Positions 53,068 through 64,000 are shown, numbered from the stretch's first letter. The stretch: 64,000 bases of DNA from Planococcus halocryophilus (GCF_001687585.2 NZ_CP016537.2:1026001-1090000); one strand, 5' to 3'. Notes: a model not told the origin generated them from the sequence alone. Translations and numbers: made by a program.

Positions 53068-54347
53068 AAGTGACTCGTCTTTCTTCAGGAATTTCCATTA
53101 GAAGAACGATTGCAGAAGGCACAGAACAGCAAGTTACAGCGGTAAAAGCGATTATTCAAGAAGTGAAAGATTACGGGGACGAAGCGATGTTTCGCTTTAC
53201 AGAAAAATGGGATGGTGCTAAATTAACTTCTTTACGTGTGACAGAAGAAGAAATTTCGCAGGCAGTCGACCGTTTTGACCCTCAATTGTTAGTGGACTTA
53301 ACTGAAGCTGCGGCGAATATTCGGAAGTACCATGAAAGTCAGCAACAACAAGGCTACCGTTTAGATAACGAAGATGGTTCGTATGTTGCACAGCGTGTTA
53401 CAGCTATCGAGTCAGCTGGACTATACGTACCAGGTGGCACAGCTGCATATCCTTCATCTGTATTGATGAATGTCATTCCGGCACAAGTAGCAGGCGTACC
53501 ACGCATTGTGTTAATTTCACCACCAAGTAAAGACGGTACATTGTCTGATGGAGTACTCGCATCAGCTCATATTCTTGGCATTACGGAAGTGTATAAATCT
53601 GGTGGTGCCCAAGCAATTGCTGCATTGGCTTATGGTACGGAATCAATCGCACCAGTAGATAAAATTACCGGACCCGGTAATATTTTTGTTGCTCTCGCTA
53701 AACGAGAAGTTAATGGCGATGTGGCCATTGACATGATTGCCGGACCGAGCGAAATAGCAATTATTGCAGATGATACAGCGTATGCCGATGAAGTGGCTGC
53801 AGATTTATTGTCTCAAGCAGAACATGATCCATTGGCAAGCGCCGTGTTATTAACAACAAGCAAAAAATTAGCGGATGCAGTTTCCAAGCAAGTAGAAAAG
53901 CAACTAGCAACTTTGCCGCGTGAAGCCATTGCGAGCCCAGCGATTGCAAATCACAGCATGATTTATTTGGGTGAGACGATGCAAGAGCTAATTACTGCTG
54001 CAGATCAACTAGCTCCAGAACATTTGGAAATTATGACAGATGATGCCGAAGCGGTTGCGGAAAAAATTCATCATGCCGGCGCAATTTTTATCGGTCGCTA
54101 TTCATCTGAACCTATCGGCGATTATTTCGCAGGGACAAATCATGTCTTGCCGACGAACAGCACTGCCCGTTTTTCAAGTGCATTATCGGTTTATGACTTT
54201 ATAAAACGGACAAGTATTATTCGTTATAGTCAAAAAGCGTGGCAAAACAATAAAGAAAAAATCGCCCGGCTGGCACGTCTTGAAGGATTAGAAGGACATG
54301 CACGTGCAGTCGAATCACGGTCGTGGAAAAAGGAGAATGAACAATGA
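53064..54347 (+). CDS. hisD: Histidinol dehydrogenase HisD
   Basis: A 427-residue zinc enzyme making L-histidine from histidinol in two NAD+-dependent oxidations. Landmarks are [20 protein letters not shown] (about residues 123-142), [24 protein letters not shown] and [11 protein letters not shown] with metal and catalytic His/Glu, and [15 protein letters not shown] near 350. It overlaps hisG and hisB by ATGA. Confidence 0.95.
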   Translation: MKVTRLSSGISIRRTIAEGTEQQVTAVKAIIQEVKDYGDEAMFRFTEKWDGAKLTSLRVTEEEISQAVDRFDPQLLVDLTEAAANIRKYHESQQQQGYRLDNEDGSYVAQRVTAIESAGLYVPGGTAAYPSSVLMNVIPAQVAGVPRIVLISPPSKDGTLSDGVLASAHILGITEVYKSGGAQAIAALAYGTESIAPVDKITGPGNIFVALAKREVNGDVAIDMIAGPSEIAIIADDTAYADEVAADLLSQAEHDPLASAVLLTTSKKLADAVSKQVEKQLATLPREAIASPAIANHSMIYLGETMQELITAADQLAPEHLEIMTDDAEAVAEKIHHAGAIFIGRYSSEPIGDYFAGTNHVLPTNSTARFSSALSVYDFIKRTSIIRYSQKAWQNNKEKIARLARLEGLEGHARAVESRSWKKENEQ

Positions 54348-54931
54348 GACAAGCTGAAATCAAACGAAATACCAATGAAACTAAAGTAGCCATCAGCTTT
54401 GCACTAGACGGCGAAGGAAAGTCGGTTATTGATACAGGCGTTCCATTTATGGATCATATGTTGGATTTGTTCATCAAACACGGATTATTTGATGGGGATA
54501 TTAAAGCAGATGGTGATACACATATTGATGACCACCACACAACAGAAGATATTGGTATTGTTTTGGGACAAGCAGTGAAAGAAGCACTTGGTGACAAAAA
54601 AGGCATACGTCGTTACGGCAATGCTTTTGTGCCAATGGACGATGCATTGGCCCAAGTAGTGATTGATTGCTCGAACCGTCCGCATTTGGAATTTCGTTGC
54701 GAGTTGCCAAAAGAAAAAGTGGGTACGTTTGATACGGAACTAGTGGAAGAGTTTTTATGGAAATTTGCACTGGAGTCACGCATGAACGTTCATGTAATTG
54801 TTCATTACGGCAAAAATACGCACCATATTATTGAAGCGATATTTAAAGCATTAGCACGTGCACTTGATGAAGCAACAATGATCGACCCACGAGTTAAAGG
54901 TGTGCCATCAACAAAGGGGCTGTTAACATGA
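54344..54931 (+). CDS. hisB: Imidazoleglycerol-phosphate dehydratase HisB
   Basis: A 195-residue monofunctional Mn2+-dependent dehydratase. GVPFMDHMLDLFIKHG, DTHIDDHHTTEDIGI and HVIVHYGKNTHHIIEAIFKA hold the metal-binding His clusters. There is no N-terminal phosphatase domain, unlike the enterobacterial fusion, so histidinol-phosphatase is encoded elsewhere. ATGA overlaps on both sides. Confidence 0.95.
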   Translation: MRQAEIKRNTNETKVAISFALDGEGKSVIDTGVPFMDHMLDLFIKHGLFDGDIKADGDTHIDDHHTTEDIGIVLGQAVKEALGDKKGIRRYGNAFVPMDDALAQVVIDCSNRPHLEFRCELPKEKVGTFDTELVEEFLWKFALESRMNVHVIVHYGKNTHHIIEAIFKALARALDEATMIDPRVKGVPSTKGLLT

Positions 54932-55557
54932 TCATTGGTATTATCGATTATGGTATGGGCAATTTGTTCAGTGTTGAACAAGCGTTGAAAAAACTCGAAT
55001 GTACAGTGATTGTCTCGGATGACCCTGCTGTATTAGTAGAAGCAGAAGGCATTTTGCTACCAGGAGTGGGGGCATTTCCTGACGCGATGGAGTTATTAAA
55101 TCAAAAAGGCTTGTCGGAATTTATTCAATCATTGCCATCGAAGAACATCCCGCTTCTTGGGATTTGTCTTGGCATGCAATTATTGTATGAAGATAGCTCA
55201 GAAGTAAAACCAACAAAAGGCTTAGGCTTACTAGAAGGACAAATCCGTCGTTTTGAAAAAGGAACATACAGAATTCCGCATATGGGTTGGAATCGTCTTG
55301 AATTTTCGAGCGTTCCTTATTGGTTAGATGATGTGTTAAGCGATACGCATGTTTATTTTGTGCATTCATTTTTAGCTGTTAATACCAATAAACAACAAGT
55401 TTGGGCAACGGCAAGTTATGGTGAACTAGATGTTCCAGGAGTCGTAGGGACTGGACTAATTACAGGCATGCAATTCCATCCGGAAAAGTCTGGAGATTTT
55501 GGTCATTATTTATTAGAACAATGGATTGCAAATGTTAGGAGGAACCTCAATGACTAA
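54928..55557 (+). CDS. hisH: Imidazoleglycerol-phosphate synthase glutaminase subunit HisH
   Basis: A 209-residue class I glutamine amidotransferase that supplies ammonia to HisF. The nucleophile Cys is in LLGICLGMQLL (about residue 79), and the His/Glu pair is in GMQFHPEKSG (about residue 185-190). GVGAFPDAM is the oxyanion region. It overlaps hisB by four bases and hisA by eight. Confidence 0.94.
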   Translation: MIIGIIDYGMGNLFSVEQALKKLECTVIVSDDPAVLVEAEGILLPGVGAFPDAMELLNQKGLSEFIQSLPSKNIPLLGICLGMQLLYEDSSEVKPTKGLGLLEGQIRRFEKGTYRIPHMGWNRLEFSSVPYWLDDVLSDTHVYFVHSFLAVNTNKQQVWATASYGELDVPGVVGTGLITGMQFHPEKSGDFGHYLLEQWIANVRRNLND

Positions 55558-56278
55558 CTTTCAAATTTATCCCGCTATCGATTTAAGAGATGGTAACTGC
55601 GTACGTTTGTTTCAAGGAGATTATGCTCAGGAAACGATCTATGGCGATTCGCCAGTTGATATGGCTAAAAAATTTGTAGATGCTGGTGCGGAGTGGATAC
55701 ATATGGTCGATTTGGACGGGGCTAAAGACGGCGTCCGGATTAACGATCAAGTTGTTATTGAAGCTGCTAAACTGGGTGCAAAGGTACAAATAGGCGGTGG
55801 GATTCGAACGCGTGAAGATATTAAACATTATTTATCGAACGGTGTAGCACGTGTTATTATCGGCAGTTTAGCAATTCGTAACCCAGAACTTGCCGTATCA
55901 TTTATTGAGGAATTTGGAGCTGACCGCATTGTCATTGGCATTGATGCAAAAAATGGGATGGCAGCAACAGAAGGCTGGATTGAAACGTCGGGACAAGCAG
56001 CGACAGAAGTAGCTGATTATTTTGCTTCTAAAGGCGCTAAGCATTTTATTTACACAGATATTGCAACAGACGGCACATTAGCTGGACCCAATATTGAAGC
56101 CAATAAAGCTTTGGCAAAATCTGAAAAAGCGCAAATCATTGTCTCAGGTGGCATCGGTTCACTTGAAGATGTGAAAAATGTGAAAAAAGCAGCAGATCAA
56201 AGCAATATTGCGGGTGTGATTATCGGCAAAGCACTTTATGAAAACCGCTTTACACTAGAGGAGGCATTGTCATGCTGA
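55550..56278 (+). CDS. hisA: ProFAR isomerase HisA
   Basis: A 242-residue TIM-barrel isomerase. The catalytic Asp are in [14 protein letters not shown] (Asp9) and in [14 protein letters not shown], and two phosphate loops ([10 protein letters not shown] and [10 protein letters not shown]) show the half-barrel repeat. ATG 55550 follows AGGAGG; the longer frame starts inside hisH without a site. It overlaps hisF by seven bases. Confidence 0.94.
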   Translation: MTNFQIYPAIDLRDGNCVRLFQGDYAQETIYGDSPVDMAKKFVDAGAEWIHMVDLDGAKDGVRINDQVVIEAAKLGAKVQIGGGIRTREDIKHYLSNGVARVIIGSLAIRNPELAVSFIEEFGADRIVIGIDAKNGMAATEGWIETSGQAATEVADYFASKGAKHFIYTDIATDGTLAGPNIEANKALAKSEKAQIIVSGGIGSLEDVKNVKKAADQSNIAGVIIGKALYENRFTLEEALSC

Positions 56279-57024
56279 CAAAACGTATCATTCCTTGTTT
56301 AGATGTAAAAGAAGGGCGTGTCGTAAAAGGCGTTAGTTTTGTATCGTTACGTGATGCTGGAGATCCTGTGGAACTGGCTCGATTTTACGATAAACAAGGC
56401 GCGGACGAATTGGTCTTTTTGGATATTTCTGCGTCTCATGAAGGCAAAGAAACCATGGTTGAAGTAGTTAAAATCGTCGCCACGGAATTATCAATTCCCT
56501 TCACTGTGGGCGGAGGTATCCGAAGCTTAGATGATATGAAACGGTTGTTGCGTGCAGGTGCAGATAAAGTCTCGTTAAACACAGCAGCACTTGATCGCCC
56601 GGAGCTCATTAAAGAAGGCGCAGACTTTTTTGGATCCCAATGTATTGTTGTCGCAATTGATGCGAAGAAAAACGGCGATAGCTGGGACGTATACACACAC
56701 GGTGGTCGCAATAAAACCGAATGGTCAGCTGTTGAATGGGCAAAGAAAAGCGTGGAACTTGGCGCAGGCGAATTGCTGTTAACGAGTATGGACAAAGACG
56801 GATCCAAAGATGGCTTCGATTTGGAGCTGACACGCGCTGTACGTGAAGCAGTGGAAGTACCGGTTATTGCTAGTGGTGGAGCAGGAAACAAAGAACACTT
56901 TGAAGAAGTATTTAAAAGAGTAGATGCTGACGCAGCTCTAGCTGCATCAATTTTCCACTACAAAGAAACCAGTGTCGATGAAGTAAAACAGTATTTACGC
57001 AAAGAGGGAGTGAATGTCCGATGA
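56272..57024 (+). CDS. hisF: Imidazoleglycerol-phosphate synthase cyclase subunit HisF
   Basis: A 250-residue TIM-barrel cyclase partner of His[19 protein letters not shown] carries Asp11, and the second catalytic Asp is in [14 protein letters not shown]. Phosphate loops are [10 protein letters not shown] and [17 protein letters not shown] lies inside hisA before the ATG. Confidence 0.95.
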   Translation: MLTKRIIPCLDVKEGRVVKGVSFVSLRDAGDPVELARFYDKQGADELVFLDISASHEGKETMVEVVKIVATELSIPFTVGGGIRSLDDMKRLLRAGADKVSLNTAALDRPELIKEGADFFGSQCIVVAIDAKKNGDSWDVYTHGGRNKTEWSAVEWAKKSVELGAGELLLTSMDKDGSKDGFDLELTRAVREAVEVPVIASGGAGNKEHFEEVFKRVDADAALAASIFHYKETSVDEVKQYLRKEGVNVR

Positions 57025-57644
57025 CTACGATTCAATATGACCAAAACGGGCTAATCCCCGTCATTATCCAAAATGCCGAAACAAAAGAAGTATTAACGCT
57101 AGCATATGCTAATGAAGAAGCTGTAAATAAAACAATGGAAACAAATGAAACATGGCTTTTTTCAAGAAGCCGCAACGAATTATGGAACAAAGGCGCAACG
57201 AGTGGCAATACGCAACAAGTAACAGCGGTTCGATTAGATTGTGATGGGGACTCGCTAATTTATGAAGTAATTCCAAACGGACCCGCTTGTCATACAGGTC
57301 AGAACAGTTGCTTTTTTGAAACCATTCATGGAGAACCCAACGACTCACCAGGAGATATGATTGCGCAATTAGCAGCGTTAATCGAAACTCGTGAGAAAGA
57401 AATGCCTGAAGGAGCGTATACAACGTATTTGTTCAATGAAGGCGTTGATAAAATTTGCAAAAAAGTAGGCGAAGAAGCGGCAGAGGTTATCATCGCAGCT
57501 AAAAATCGTGATGCCGAAGAATTATCAATGGAAGCTGCTGATTTGTTTTACCATGTCTTGGTGTTGCTTCAAGAACAAAAAGTAGCCTTTAACCAAGTGG
57601 TAGATGTATTAAAAGAGCGCCATACGCCTAAAACGGACAAGTAA
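57021..57644 (+). CDS. hisI: Bifunctional phosphoribosyl-AMP cyclohydrolase/phosphoribosyl-ATP pyrophosphatase HisI (HisIE)
   Basis: A 207-residue fusion catalysing steps two and three of histidine synthesis. The N-terminal cyclohydrolase half has [18 protein letters not shown] and the [11 protein letters not shown]...CHTGQNSCF metal site; the C-terminal pyrophosphatase half has [16 protein letters not shown] and [13 protein letters not shown]. It closes the operon, and a terminator follows. Confidence 0.95.
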   Translation: MTTIQYDQNGLIPVIIQNAETKEVLTLAYANEEAVNKTMETNETWLFSRSRNELWNKGATSGNTQQVTAVRLDCDGDSLIYEVIPNGPACHTGQNSCFFETIHGEPNDSPGDMIAQLAALIETREKEMPEGAYTTYLFNEGVDKICKKVGEEAAEVIIAAKNRDAEELSMEAADLFYHVLVLLQEQKVAFNQVVDVLKERHTPKTDK

Positions 57645-57655
57645 ATAATAGGGAA

Positions 57656-57667
57656 ATATGCTATAAT
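57656..57667 (+). promoter_or_regulatory. Possible extended -10 promoter before yvcD
   Basis: TGCTATAAT fits an extended -10 element with a weak -35 region. The predicted transcript would begin about 12 bases before the terminator hairpin at 57686-57715. Confidence 0.4.
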
Positions 57668-57685
57668 TACAGCACATTTTAGTTT

Positions 57686-57715
57686 AGAGACGATTTTAAT
57701 CGTCTCTTTTACTTT
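57686..57715 (+). terminator. Terminator of the his operon
   Basis: AGAGACGAT pairs with ATCGTCTCT around TTTA, followed by TTTACTTTTT. Confidence 0.85.
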
Positions 57716-57729
57716 TTCGGAGGCATATT

Positions 57730-59253
57730 TTGGAGAATAAAAAAAGAAACGACAAGAACATACTGTCTTTTATTCCGACAGGAGAATTTTATTATAGAAA
57801 AGCGTTGAAAGAACTTCAGCGTGAAAACTACCCGAAAGCAAATAAGTATTTGCGTCGTGCTACTGAGCTTAGTCCGAAAGACCCGATATTTTTAACGCAA
57901 TATGGCATTGTGTTGATGGAAATGCATGAATTTGAACAAGCTATGGATGTTCTGCGCGCCGCGCATGAACTAGATGCGAAAGATCCCGATATTTTGTTTT
58001 TCCTTGCTGAAGTCCATGCACATATGGGCTTGTTTTGGGATGCGCGAAACTATGCCAAACAATATTTAGTTCATGAAACGCAAGGTAAATATGCTGCTGA
58101 AGCAATGAGCATCGTTGATTTCGCAGAACAAGAAGATTGGCAAGTTTTTGGTGAAGACGGGGATACGCAAGAGAGCGAACACCATTATCACCAGGAAAAA
58201 GCACGCCGTATGATGGAACAAGGTGATTTTAAAAGCGCAATTGAACTACTTGAAAAGTTAATCGAAGAAAAACCTGATTTTTGGAGTGCTTGTAATAATT
58301 TAGCGCTGGCATACTTTTATATTGGGGAAGCCGAAATGGCTAAAGCCTTACTTCATGATATTTTACGGAGAAATACGGGGAATTTACATGCGCTCTGTAA
58401 TTTAGCGGTTTTTCATTATTATGAAAAAAATGCGGAATTAGATGACATTCTCGAACTGCTAAAAAAAATTCAACCGTATGTATTTGAGCAACGGTATAAA
58501 TTAGGGGCAACATTTGCGCTAGTGGGGAAATATAAAGAAGCGTATCGATGGTTAAAGAGTTTGCAAAAACGCGGATTTGAAGGCGATGCCGCATTTTATT
58601 TTTGGTTATCGCATGCTGCTTATCATTCAGGTCATGAAGAAGCATCGAGACAAGCATGGGATCAATTGAAGAAAATAGATCCGGATAAAGATGGCTATGC
58701 GCCGTGGAGTGAGCATGCTGCGATGCCGCATGCAGATGCACTTGAACATGACCGAGATTATTTGGTGAAAAAACTGGATCATACTAAAAAAAGCGAACGA
58801 CTTTTCGGCTTGTTTTTATTGGGGAAATCAGCTCATAAGCAAGAAATAATCTCGCATCCGAACTGGCTCGCATCCGATCAGCCTTCTGTTTTAGAAACTT
58901 TTGTATTAGGCTATGCACTTGGTCATCCGTTTAAGAAAGAAATTCCAGCGGAACAAGCGTTTATGCGTGCAATGGAAGTTGCAGAACTGCTATATGCAAC
59001 AGACGAAATGGTAACTCATCAGCGAGCAGAAGTATTCAAGTTATGGTTCTTATTGTTTGAAAAAGCGTTTGATGAGAACTATACATTCAAGAATCCAGAT
59101 GCATTAGCAGCAGCTGTCGAGTTTCTGCTGAAATCTGCTAACAGTGAGAAAATAACTAAAAAACAATTGGCGGACCACTTTGGAATTTCTGTTGCTACGT
59201 TAACAAAATATATTAAAGACATGACAGCGTACTTGCCTAGTACGGAGATGTAG
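57730..59253 (+). CDS. yvcD: TPR protein with C-terminal helix-turn-helix, YvcD-like
   Basis: A 507-residue soluble protein. Tetratricopeptide repeats run from about residue 18 to 200 (RENYPKANKYLRRATELSPKDP, FEQAMDVLRAAHELDAKDPD and others). The C-terminus (about 475-500) reads KKQLADHFGISVATLTKYIKDM, a helix-turn-helix. The start is TTG at 57730, six bases after GGAGG; no ATG fits. The gene lies between hisI and trxB, as yvcD does in B. subtilis. Function unknown. Confidence 0.82.
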   Translation: MENKKRNDKNILSFIPTGEFYYRKALKELQRENYPKANKYLRRATELSPKDPIFLTQYGIVLMEMHEFEQAMDVLRAAHELDAKDPDILFFLAEVHAHMGLFWDARNYAKQYLVHETQGKYAAEAMSIVDFAEQEDWQVFGEDGDTQESEHHYHQEKARRMMEQGDFKSAIELLEKLIEEKPDFWSACNNLALAYFYIGEAEMAKALLHDILRRNTGNLHALCNLAVFHYYEKNAELDDILELLKKIQPYVFEQRYKLGATFALVGKYKEAYRWLKSLQKRGFEGDAAFYFWLSHAAYHSGHEEASRQAWDQLKKIDPDKDGYAPWSEHAAMPHADALEHDRDYLVKKLDHTKKSERLFGLFLLGKSAHKQEIISHPNWLASDQPSVLETFVLGYALGHPFKKEIPAEQAFMRAMEVAELLYATDEMVTHQRAEVFKLWFLLFEKAFDENYTFKNPDALAAAVEFLLKSANSEKITKKQLADHFGISVATLTKYIKDMTAYLPSTEM

Positions 59254-59262
59254 GCATAAAAG

Positions 59263-59291
59263 TTGAAGCTTTAGCCGGAATCTTATACGAT
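59263..59291 (+). promoter_or_regulatory. Possible promoter of trxB
   Basis: TTGAAG and TACGAT are separated by 17 bp, 33 bases before trxB. Confidence 0.45.
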
Positions 59292-59302
59292 TTAGCTACT
59301 GA

Positions 59303-60286
<984 letters not shown>

Positions 60287-60378
60287 TTGTTTCTTAATCG
60301 TTTTGTAACGCGCTTGTCATAGTGCTTCTATATAATAAGAAGAGTAAATGACCCCCTTTTTTAAAAGAATTTTTGATA

Positions 60379-60417
60379 GGCCATCTTTCGAGCGAATCGA
60401 AAGATGGCCTTTTTTTT
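60379..60417 (+). terminator. Terminator of trxB
   Basis: GGCCATCTTTCGA pairs perfectly with TCGAAAGATGGCC around GCGAA, followed by eight T residues. Confidence 0.92.
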
Positions 60418-60424
60418 CATTCCT

Positions 60425-60454
60425 TTGCACGGCACGCCAGGATAGATGTATAAT
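60425..60454 (+). promoter_or_regulatory. Promoter of yvcI-rapZ-glmR-whiA-crh
   Basis: TTGCAC and TATAAT are separated by 18 bp, right after the trxB terminator and 35 bases before the chosen yvcI start. Confidence 0.65.
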
Positions 60455-60488
60455 GAAGAGAGTTTACAATAGATGCGGAGTGTCGAAT

Positions 60489-60974
60489 GTGCAGCGAATC
60501 GCGAATTTACTAGTTATTAAAAATGGACAAGTATTATTATTAAAGAAACCACGACGTGATTGGTACGTAGCACCAGGTGGCAAAATGGAGCCTGGTGAGT
60601 CAATTTTTGAGGCGGCAGTCCGTGAGTTTACAGAAGAAACAAATGCAACGCCTATGGGTACTCATTTAAAAGGCGTTTACACAATGATGATTCAAGAACA
60701 GGATAAAACGGTAGATGAATGGATGATGTTTACGTTTGCAGCAAACCATTTGACTGGCGACTTATTCAAAGAAACACCTGAAGGTATATTGGAGTGGCAT
60801 CCGGTAGAAGCTTTGGCAACTTTGCCAATGGCAGAAGGTGACCGAACGAATTTGCAATTTGCAGCAAACCAGCAAGGGGTTCAATATGGAACATTTTATT
60901 ACACCACAGAATTCCAGCTGATTAAAGAGAATATCCAATCATCAATTGAAGAGGTGAATCACCCGAATGAATAA
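60489..60974 (+). CDS. yvcI: Nudix hydrolase YvcI
   Basis: A 161-residue Nudix hydrolase. The Nudix box [22 protein letters not shown] (about residues 30-51, shown by its key Gly, Glu and REFTEE residues) binds Mg2+ and cleaves nucleoside diphosphate derivatives. I take GTG 60489 as the start, eight bases after GGAG. The longer open frame from 60348 runs through the trxB terminator and cannot be coding. The length then agrees with B. subtilis YvcI (158). It overlaps rapZ by eight bases. Confidence 0.85.
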   Translation: MQRIANLLVIKNGQVLLLKKPRRDWYVAPGGKMEPGESIFEAAVREFTEETNATPMGTHLKGVYTMMIQEQDKTVDEWMMFTFAANHLTGDLFKETPEGILEWHPVEALATLPMAEGDRTNLQFAANQQGVQYGTFYYTTEFQLIKENIQSSIEEVNHPNE

Positions 60975-61848
60975 TCATATAGAAGAAACTGAATTAATCA
61001 TCATTACAGGCATGTCTGGTGCAGGAAAAACGGTTGCCATCCAAAGTTTCGAAGATTTAGGGTTTTTTACAATTGATAACTTACCACCAACATTACTACC
61101 TACTTTCCTTAAGTTAATGAGAGATTCTGGGAAATCAATGAAGCGAGTAGCGGCAGTTATGGATTTGCGTGGCGGCGACTTTTTTGACAGTCTTGTCGAT
61201 GCCATTGACGACTTGTCGAAAGAACCAAGAGTTTCGATTACCATTTTATTTTTAGACGCAGAAAATGAGGCATTGGTTAGTCGGTATAAGGAGTCAAGAC
61301 GATCTCATCCTTTATCACCTGGTGGATTGGTTTTGGGGGGCATCAAAAAAGAACGCGATATGTTAAGCGATCTCCAAGGACGAGCGCAAAATATATACAA
61401 CACATCCAATATGACCCCACGTCAGTTAAAAGAACGCATTACCTCTGATTTCTCATCAAAAACAAGCAACGTTTTTACAGTAAACGTAGTGTCTTTCGGG
61501 TTCAAACACGGTATGCCAATTGATGCTGATTTAGTATTTGATGTGCGCTTTTTACCAAACCCGTACTATATCGAAGAGTTAAACCCGCTAACTGGGCTCG
61601 ATAATCGAGTTTCGAGTTATGTATTAAAATGGCAAGAAACGCAGACCCTTATTGAAAAACTGACAGATCTTTTACAATTTATGATTCCGCAATACAAACG
61701 TGAAGGAAAAGCACAACTAGTCATTGCATTTGGTTGTACGGGAGGTCAGCACCGTTCAGTTACATTGGCTGAATACTATGGTAAACTTCTAGCAAAAAAC
61801 AATAAAGTCATCGTTACGCATAGAGACGTAAAAATCAGAAAGGAATGA
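60967..61848 (+). CDS. rapZ: RNase adapter-type nucleotide-binding protein RapZ (YvcJ)
   Basis: A 293-residue P-loop protein. Walker A is [10 protein letters not shown] (about residues 13-22), and the C-terminal module ([19 protein letters not shown]) is the family's RNA/sugar-phosphate-binding part. In E. coli RapZ guides decay of the GlmZ RNA; in B. subtilis YvcJ hydrolyses GTP and affects competence. It is translated from an overlap with yvcI and followed after four bases by glmR. Confidence 0.9.
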   Translation: MNNHIEETELIIITGMSGAGKTVAIQSFEDLGFFTIDNLPPTLLPTFLKLMRDSGKSMKRVAAVMDLRGGDFFDSLVDAIDDLSKEPRVSITILFLDAENEALVSRYKESRRSHPLSPGGLVLGGIKKERDMLSDLQGRAQNIYNTSNMTPRQLKERITSDFSSKTSNVFTVNVVSFGFKHGMPIDADLVFDVRFLPNPYYIEELNPLTGLDNRVSSYVLKWQETQTLIEKLTDLLQFMIPQYKREGKAQLVIAFGCTGGQHRSVTLAEYYGKLLAKNNKVIVTHRDVKIRKE

Positions 61849-61852
61849 GCGC

Positions 61853-62848
61853 ATGGAACGTAACCAGCACCGGAAACGTATCGTCATTTTAGGCGGTGGC
61901 ACCGGACTTTCCACTTTATTGAGGGGACTGAAATTGTATCCGCTGGATTTGACGGCTATCGTAACCGTGGCAGACGATGGTGGAAGTTCAGGACGTTTAC
62001 GAGACGATTTAGATATTCCCCCACCGGGAGATATTCGAAACGTCATGGCAGCATTATCAGATGCTGAACCACTAGTTGCTGAGATGTTCCAATATCGTTT
62101 TAAGCACTCATTAGATCTTGATGGTCATTCATTGGGGAATTTGATGCTTGCTGCTTTAACAGATATTACAGGAGATTTTTCTCACGCAGTTCGAGAAATG
62201 AGTCGTGTGTTAAGTGTGAATGGTACTGTTTTACCGGCCGCAAACCAAATTGTTACTTTAAGTGCAGAGTTAGAAGATGGCACCATTATTGAAGGGGAAT
62301 CTAAAATACCTGCCTATTTGCAGCCGATCAAACGTGTTTTTATTGAACCATATGATGTAAAAGCTTTGCCAGCGACGATTGCGGCTATTGAAAATGCAGA
62401 TGTTATTGTAGTTGGACCGGGGTCGTTATATACGAGTATTTTGCCGAATTTGTTAGTGAAAGATATAAGAAAAGCTGTAATTGCTGCAAAGGCGAAGAAA
62501 ATATACATTTGTAATTTAATGACTCAAGCAGGCGAGACTTATAAATACACAGCCTCTGACCATGTGAAAGCTTTGTATGATCACGTAGGTGAAAATTTTC
62601 TAGATGCCATATTGCTTGATAAAGTACAAATGCCAGCGACGATTGCTGAGCGTTATGAAAAAGAACAAGCGTGGCCGGTTGAATATGACGAAGAGCGACT
62701 AAAGAAAATGGGTCTTGAAGTTTATCGAAAAGACATTGCCAATATTTCTGGTGAAACTGTACGTCACGAACCGACAAAAGTCGCAGAATGGCTATTTGAA
62801 TATGCTGATGGTCATGCCAGTAAAGATTCGAAGCAGCTATATTTTTAA
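61853..62848 (+). CDS. glmR: Gluconeogenesis and cell wall factor GlmR (YvcK)
   Basis: A 331-residue protein of the CofD/YvcK family. GGGTGLSTLLRGLK (about residues 13-26), VADDGGSSGRLRDD and GHSLGNLMLAAL form the nucleotide-sugar binding region. In Bacillus it binds UDP-GlcNAc and stimulates GlmS, and is needed for normal shape on gluconeogenic carbon sources. It is followed by whiA after 23 bases. Confidence 0.92.
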   Translation: MERNQHRKRIVILGGGTGLSTLLRGLKLYPLDLTAIVTVADDGGSSGRLRDDLDIPPPGDIRNVMAALSDAEPLVAEMFQYRFKHSLDLDGHSLGNLMLAALTDITGDFSHAVREMSRVLSVNGTVLPAANQIVTLSAELEDGTIIEGESKIPAYLQPIKRVFIEPYDVKALPATIAAIENADVIVVGPGSLYTSILPNLLVKDIRKAVIAAKAKKIYICNLMTQAGETYKYTASDHVKALYDHVGENFLDAILLDKVQMPATIAERYEKEQAWPVEYDEERLKKMGLEVYRKDIANISGETVRHEPTKVAEWLFEYADGHASKDSKQLYF

Positions 62849-62871
62849 TGCTTTGAAAGGGGGAACGAATT

Positions 62872-63822
62872 TTGTCTTTTGCATCCGAAACAAAAAAAGA
62901 AATGACGCAATTAGAAGTCGATGATTGTTGTGGTAAGTCCGAACTTTCTGCAATGATCCGAATGAATGGCACGTTATCGTTTTCCAATAGGCAATTGAGC
63001 CTGGATATTCAAACCGAGAATGCCGCAATTGCACGCCGGATCTACACTTTACTAAAACGTTTTTACAAAGCCTATCCTGTCGAGTTGCTGGTTAGAAAGA
63101 AAATGCGTTTAAAAAAGAACAATATTTACATCTGCCGAATCCGTGAAGGAGCTAAGCAAATTCTGGAAGACTTAGAAATCCTAACAGAAGGTTTTCAATT
63201 TCAGCATCAAATCGTTAAGAGTTTGATAGAGAAGGATTGCTGTAAGCGTTCATATTTGAGAGGTGCATTTTTAGCCGGTGGATCTGTTAACAATCCCGAA
63301 ACCTCATCTTACCATTTAGAAATCTATTCTCTTTACAAAGATCATGCAGACTCTTTGGTTGAATTGATGAATAAATTCCATTTAAATAGTAAAACGATTG
63401 AACGGAAAAAAGGGTTTGTTACTTACTTGAAAGAAGCCGAAAAAATCGCTGACTTTTTAAGTATTACAGGCGCACATTCTGCCCTTTTGAAATTTGAAGA
63501 TGTTCGCATCATTCGAGATATGCGCAATAGTGTCAATCGTTTAGTCAATTGTGAAACCGCTAACTTAAATAAGACCATCGATGCTGCTTTACGGCAAGTG
63601 GAGAACATACGCTTTATCGATCAATCAATTGGAATCGACCAATTGCCTGAAAGATTACGTGAAATCGCTCGACTTCGTGTAGAGTATCAAGATGTAACGT
63701 TAAAAGAGCTAGGCGAGATGGTCTCTGGTGGAACAGTGAGTAAGTCAGGTGTCAATCACCGGCTGCGGAAAATTGATGAGATTGCAACATCCTTGAGAAA
63801 TGGGGAAATGATCGGCCGCTAA
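62872..63822 (+). CDS. whiA: WhiA-type DNA-binding protein
   Basis: A 316-residue protein with a LAGLIDADG-like N-terminal domain ([26 protein letters not shown], about residues 125-147) and a C-terminal WhiA helix-turn-helix ([25 protein letters not shown]). B. subtilis WhiA (YvcL) affects cell division and chromosome segregation. The start is TTG, eight bases after GGGGG, giving [15 protein letters not shown] as in its relatives. Confidence 0.93.
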   Translation: MSFASETKKEMTQLEVDDCCGKSELSAMIRMNGTLSFSNRQLSLDIQTENAAIARRIYTLLKRFYKAYPVELLVRKKMRLKKNNIYICRIREGAKQILEDLEILTEGFQFQHQIVKSLIEKDCCKRSYLRGAFLAGGSVNNPETSSYHLEIYSLYKDHADSLVELMNKFHLNSKTIERKKGFVTYLKEAEKIADFLSITGAHSALLKFEDVRIIRDMRNSVNRLVNCETANLNKTIDAALRQVENIRFIDQSIGIDQLPERLREIARLRVEYQDVTLKELGEMVSGGTVSKSGVNHRLRKIDEIATSLRNGEMIGR

Positions 63823-63874
63823 CGATTGGTTGTTCTTTCATATAGAAGGTAGTTAAGTTTAGAGGAGGATCAGT

Positions 63875-64000
63875 ATGGTTGAAAAACAAGTGAAAGTATT
63901 GTTGAAAACAGGGCTTCAAGCAAGGCAAGCCGCTTTATTTGTACAAGAAGCGAACCGTTATAGTGCTGATATTTACTTAGAAAAAGACAATAAAAAAGTG
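63875..64000 (+). CDS. crh: Catabolite repression HPr-like protein Crh, 3' end cut by the window
   Basis: The first 42 codons are in the window: MVEKQVKVLLKTGLQARQ, then AALFVQEANRYSADIYLEKD. This matches Crh, an HPr paralog with Gln15 in place of the PTS-phosphorylated His15, here in GLQARQ. Crh is phosphorylated at Ser46 by HprK and then co-represses with CcpA; Ser46 lies just beyond the window. AGAGGAGG precedes the ATG. Its gene follows whiA, as in B. subtilis. Confidence 0.93.
   Translation, partial: MVEKQVKVLLKTGLQARQAALFVQEANRYSADIYLEKDNKKV

Noticed and set aside
60348..60488. N-terminal extension of yvcI
   Set aside because: It runs through the trxB terminator and promoter; the GTG at 60489 gives the family length.
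62403..62987. Long antisense frame across glmR and whiA
   Set aside because: Shadow of two clear genes in the other strand; no ribosome binding site and no family resemblance.

Overview
The window is a stretch of low-GC Firmicutes chromosome. Gene content and order closely match Bacillus subtilis. The very AT-rich intergenic regions, the frequent GTG and TTG starts and the protein sequences suggest a Planococcaceae member (Planococcus/Planomicrobium-like). That taxonomic call is inference from protein resemblance, not from a search. Genes sit almost wall to wall, with strong GGAGG-type ribosome binding sites and many bidirectional hairpin terminators. I see no tRNA, rRNA, CRISPR array, transposase or phage module.

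Layout. Positions 1-37640 follow the B. subtilis yhe-yha-hem-yhf-comK region: the end of a BmrD-like exporter, yheE/yheB/yheA, a crotonase, yhzD, a NatAB-like exporter, yhaO-yhaN-yhaM, prsA, hpr (scoC), yhaH, trpP, hit/ecsAB, yhaA, a Ca2+ antiporter, hmoB and hemE-hemH. After these come yhfH, lplJ, a BceRSAB-type peptide sensing and detoxification module, lcfB, a decayed S9 peptidase, a second crotonase, a UbiB-family kinase, comK and yhzC. Positions 37780-64000 follow a different B. subtilis region: uvrB-uvrA, yvlB, then hprK-lgt-yvoD-ppaX-yvoF, the hisZGDBHAFI operon, yvcD, trxB, yvcI-rapZ-glmR-whiA and the start of crh. A three-gene minus-strand insert (DUF1801, a TetM-like GTPase, an amidase) interrupts the second block at 44069-47108. 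The two blocks, distant in B. subtilis, meet at about 37.7 kb.

Functional themes. Secretion and stationary-phase control are represented by prsA, hpr and ecsAB. Haem handling is represented by hmoB, hemE and hemH, with hemY not present. Competence and DNA repair appear as comK and uvrBA. Catabolite and envelope control appear as hprK, crh, rapZ and glmR. Histidine biosynthesis is complete except for hisC and the phosphatase, which must lie elsewhere.

The most interesting signals are regulatory or signs of decay. They are: a TRAP-like GAG repeat over the trpP ribosome binding site; a perfect FadR box before lcfB; a ComK K-box before comK; a LexA-like box before uvrB; two different palindromes in the hmoB-hemE divergent region; six 21-bp phased repeats just upstream of the promoter of an S9 peptidase gene that has lost its catalytic Asp/His region; and a pair of inverted GC-rich palindromic repeats where ecsC would be expected. 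No wholly new system stands out. The best candidates for new biology are the 21-bp array plus the pseudo-peptidase, and the GC-rich repeat family.
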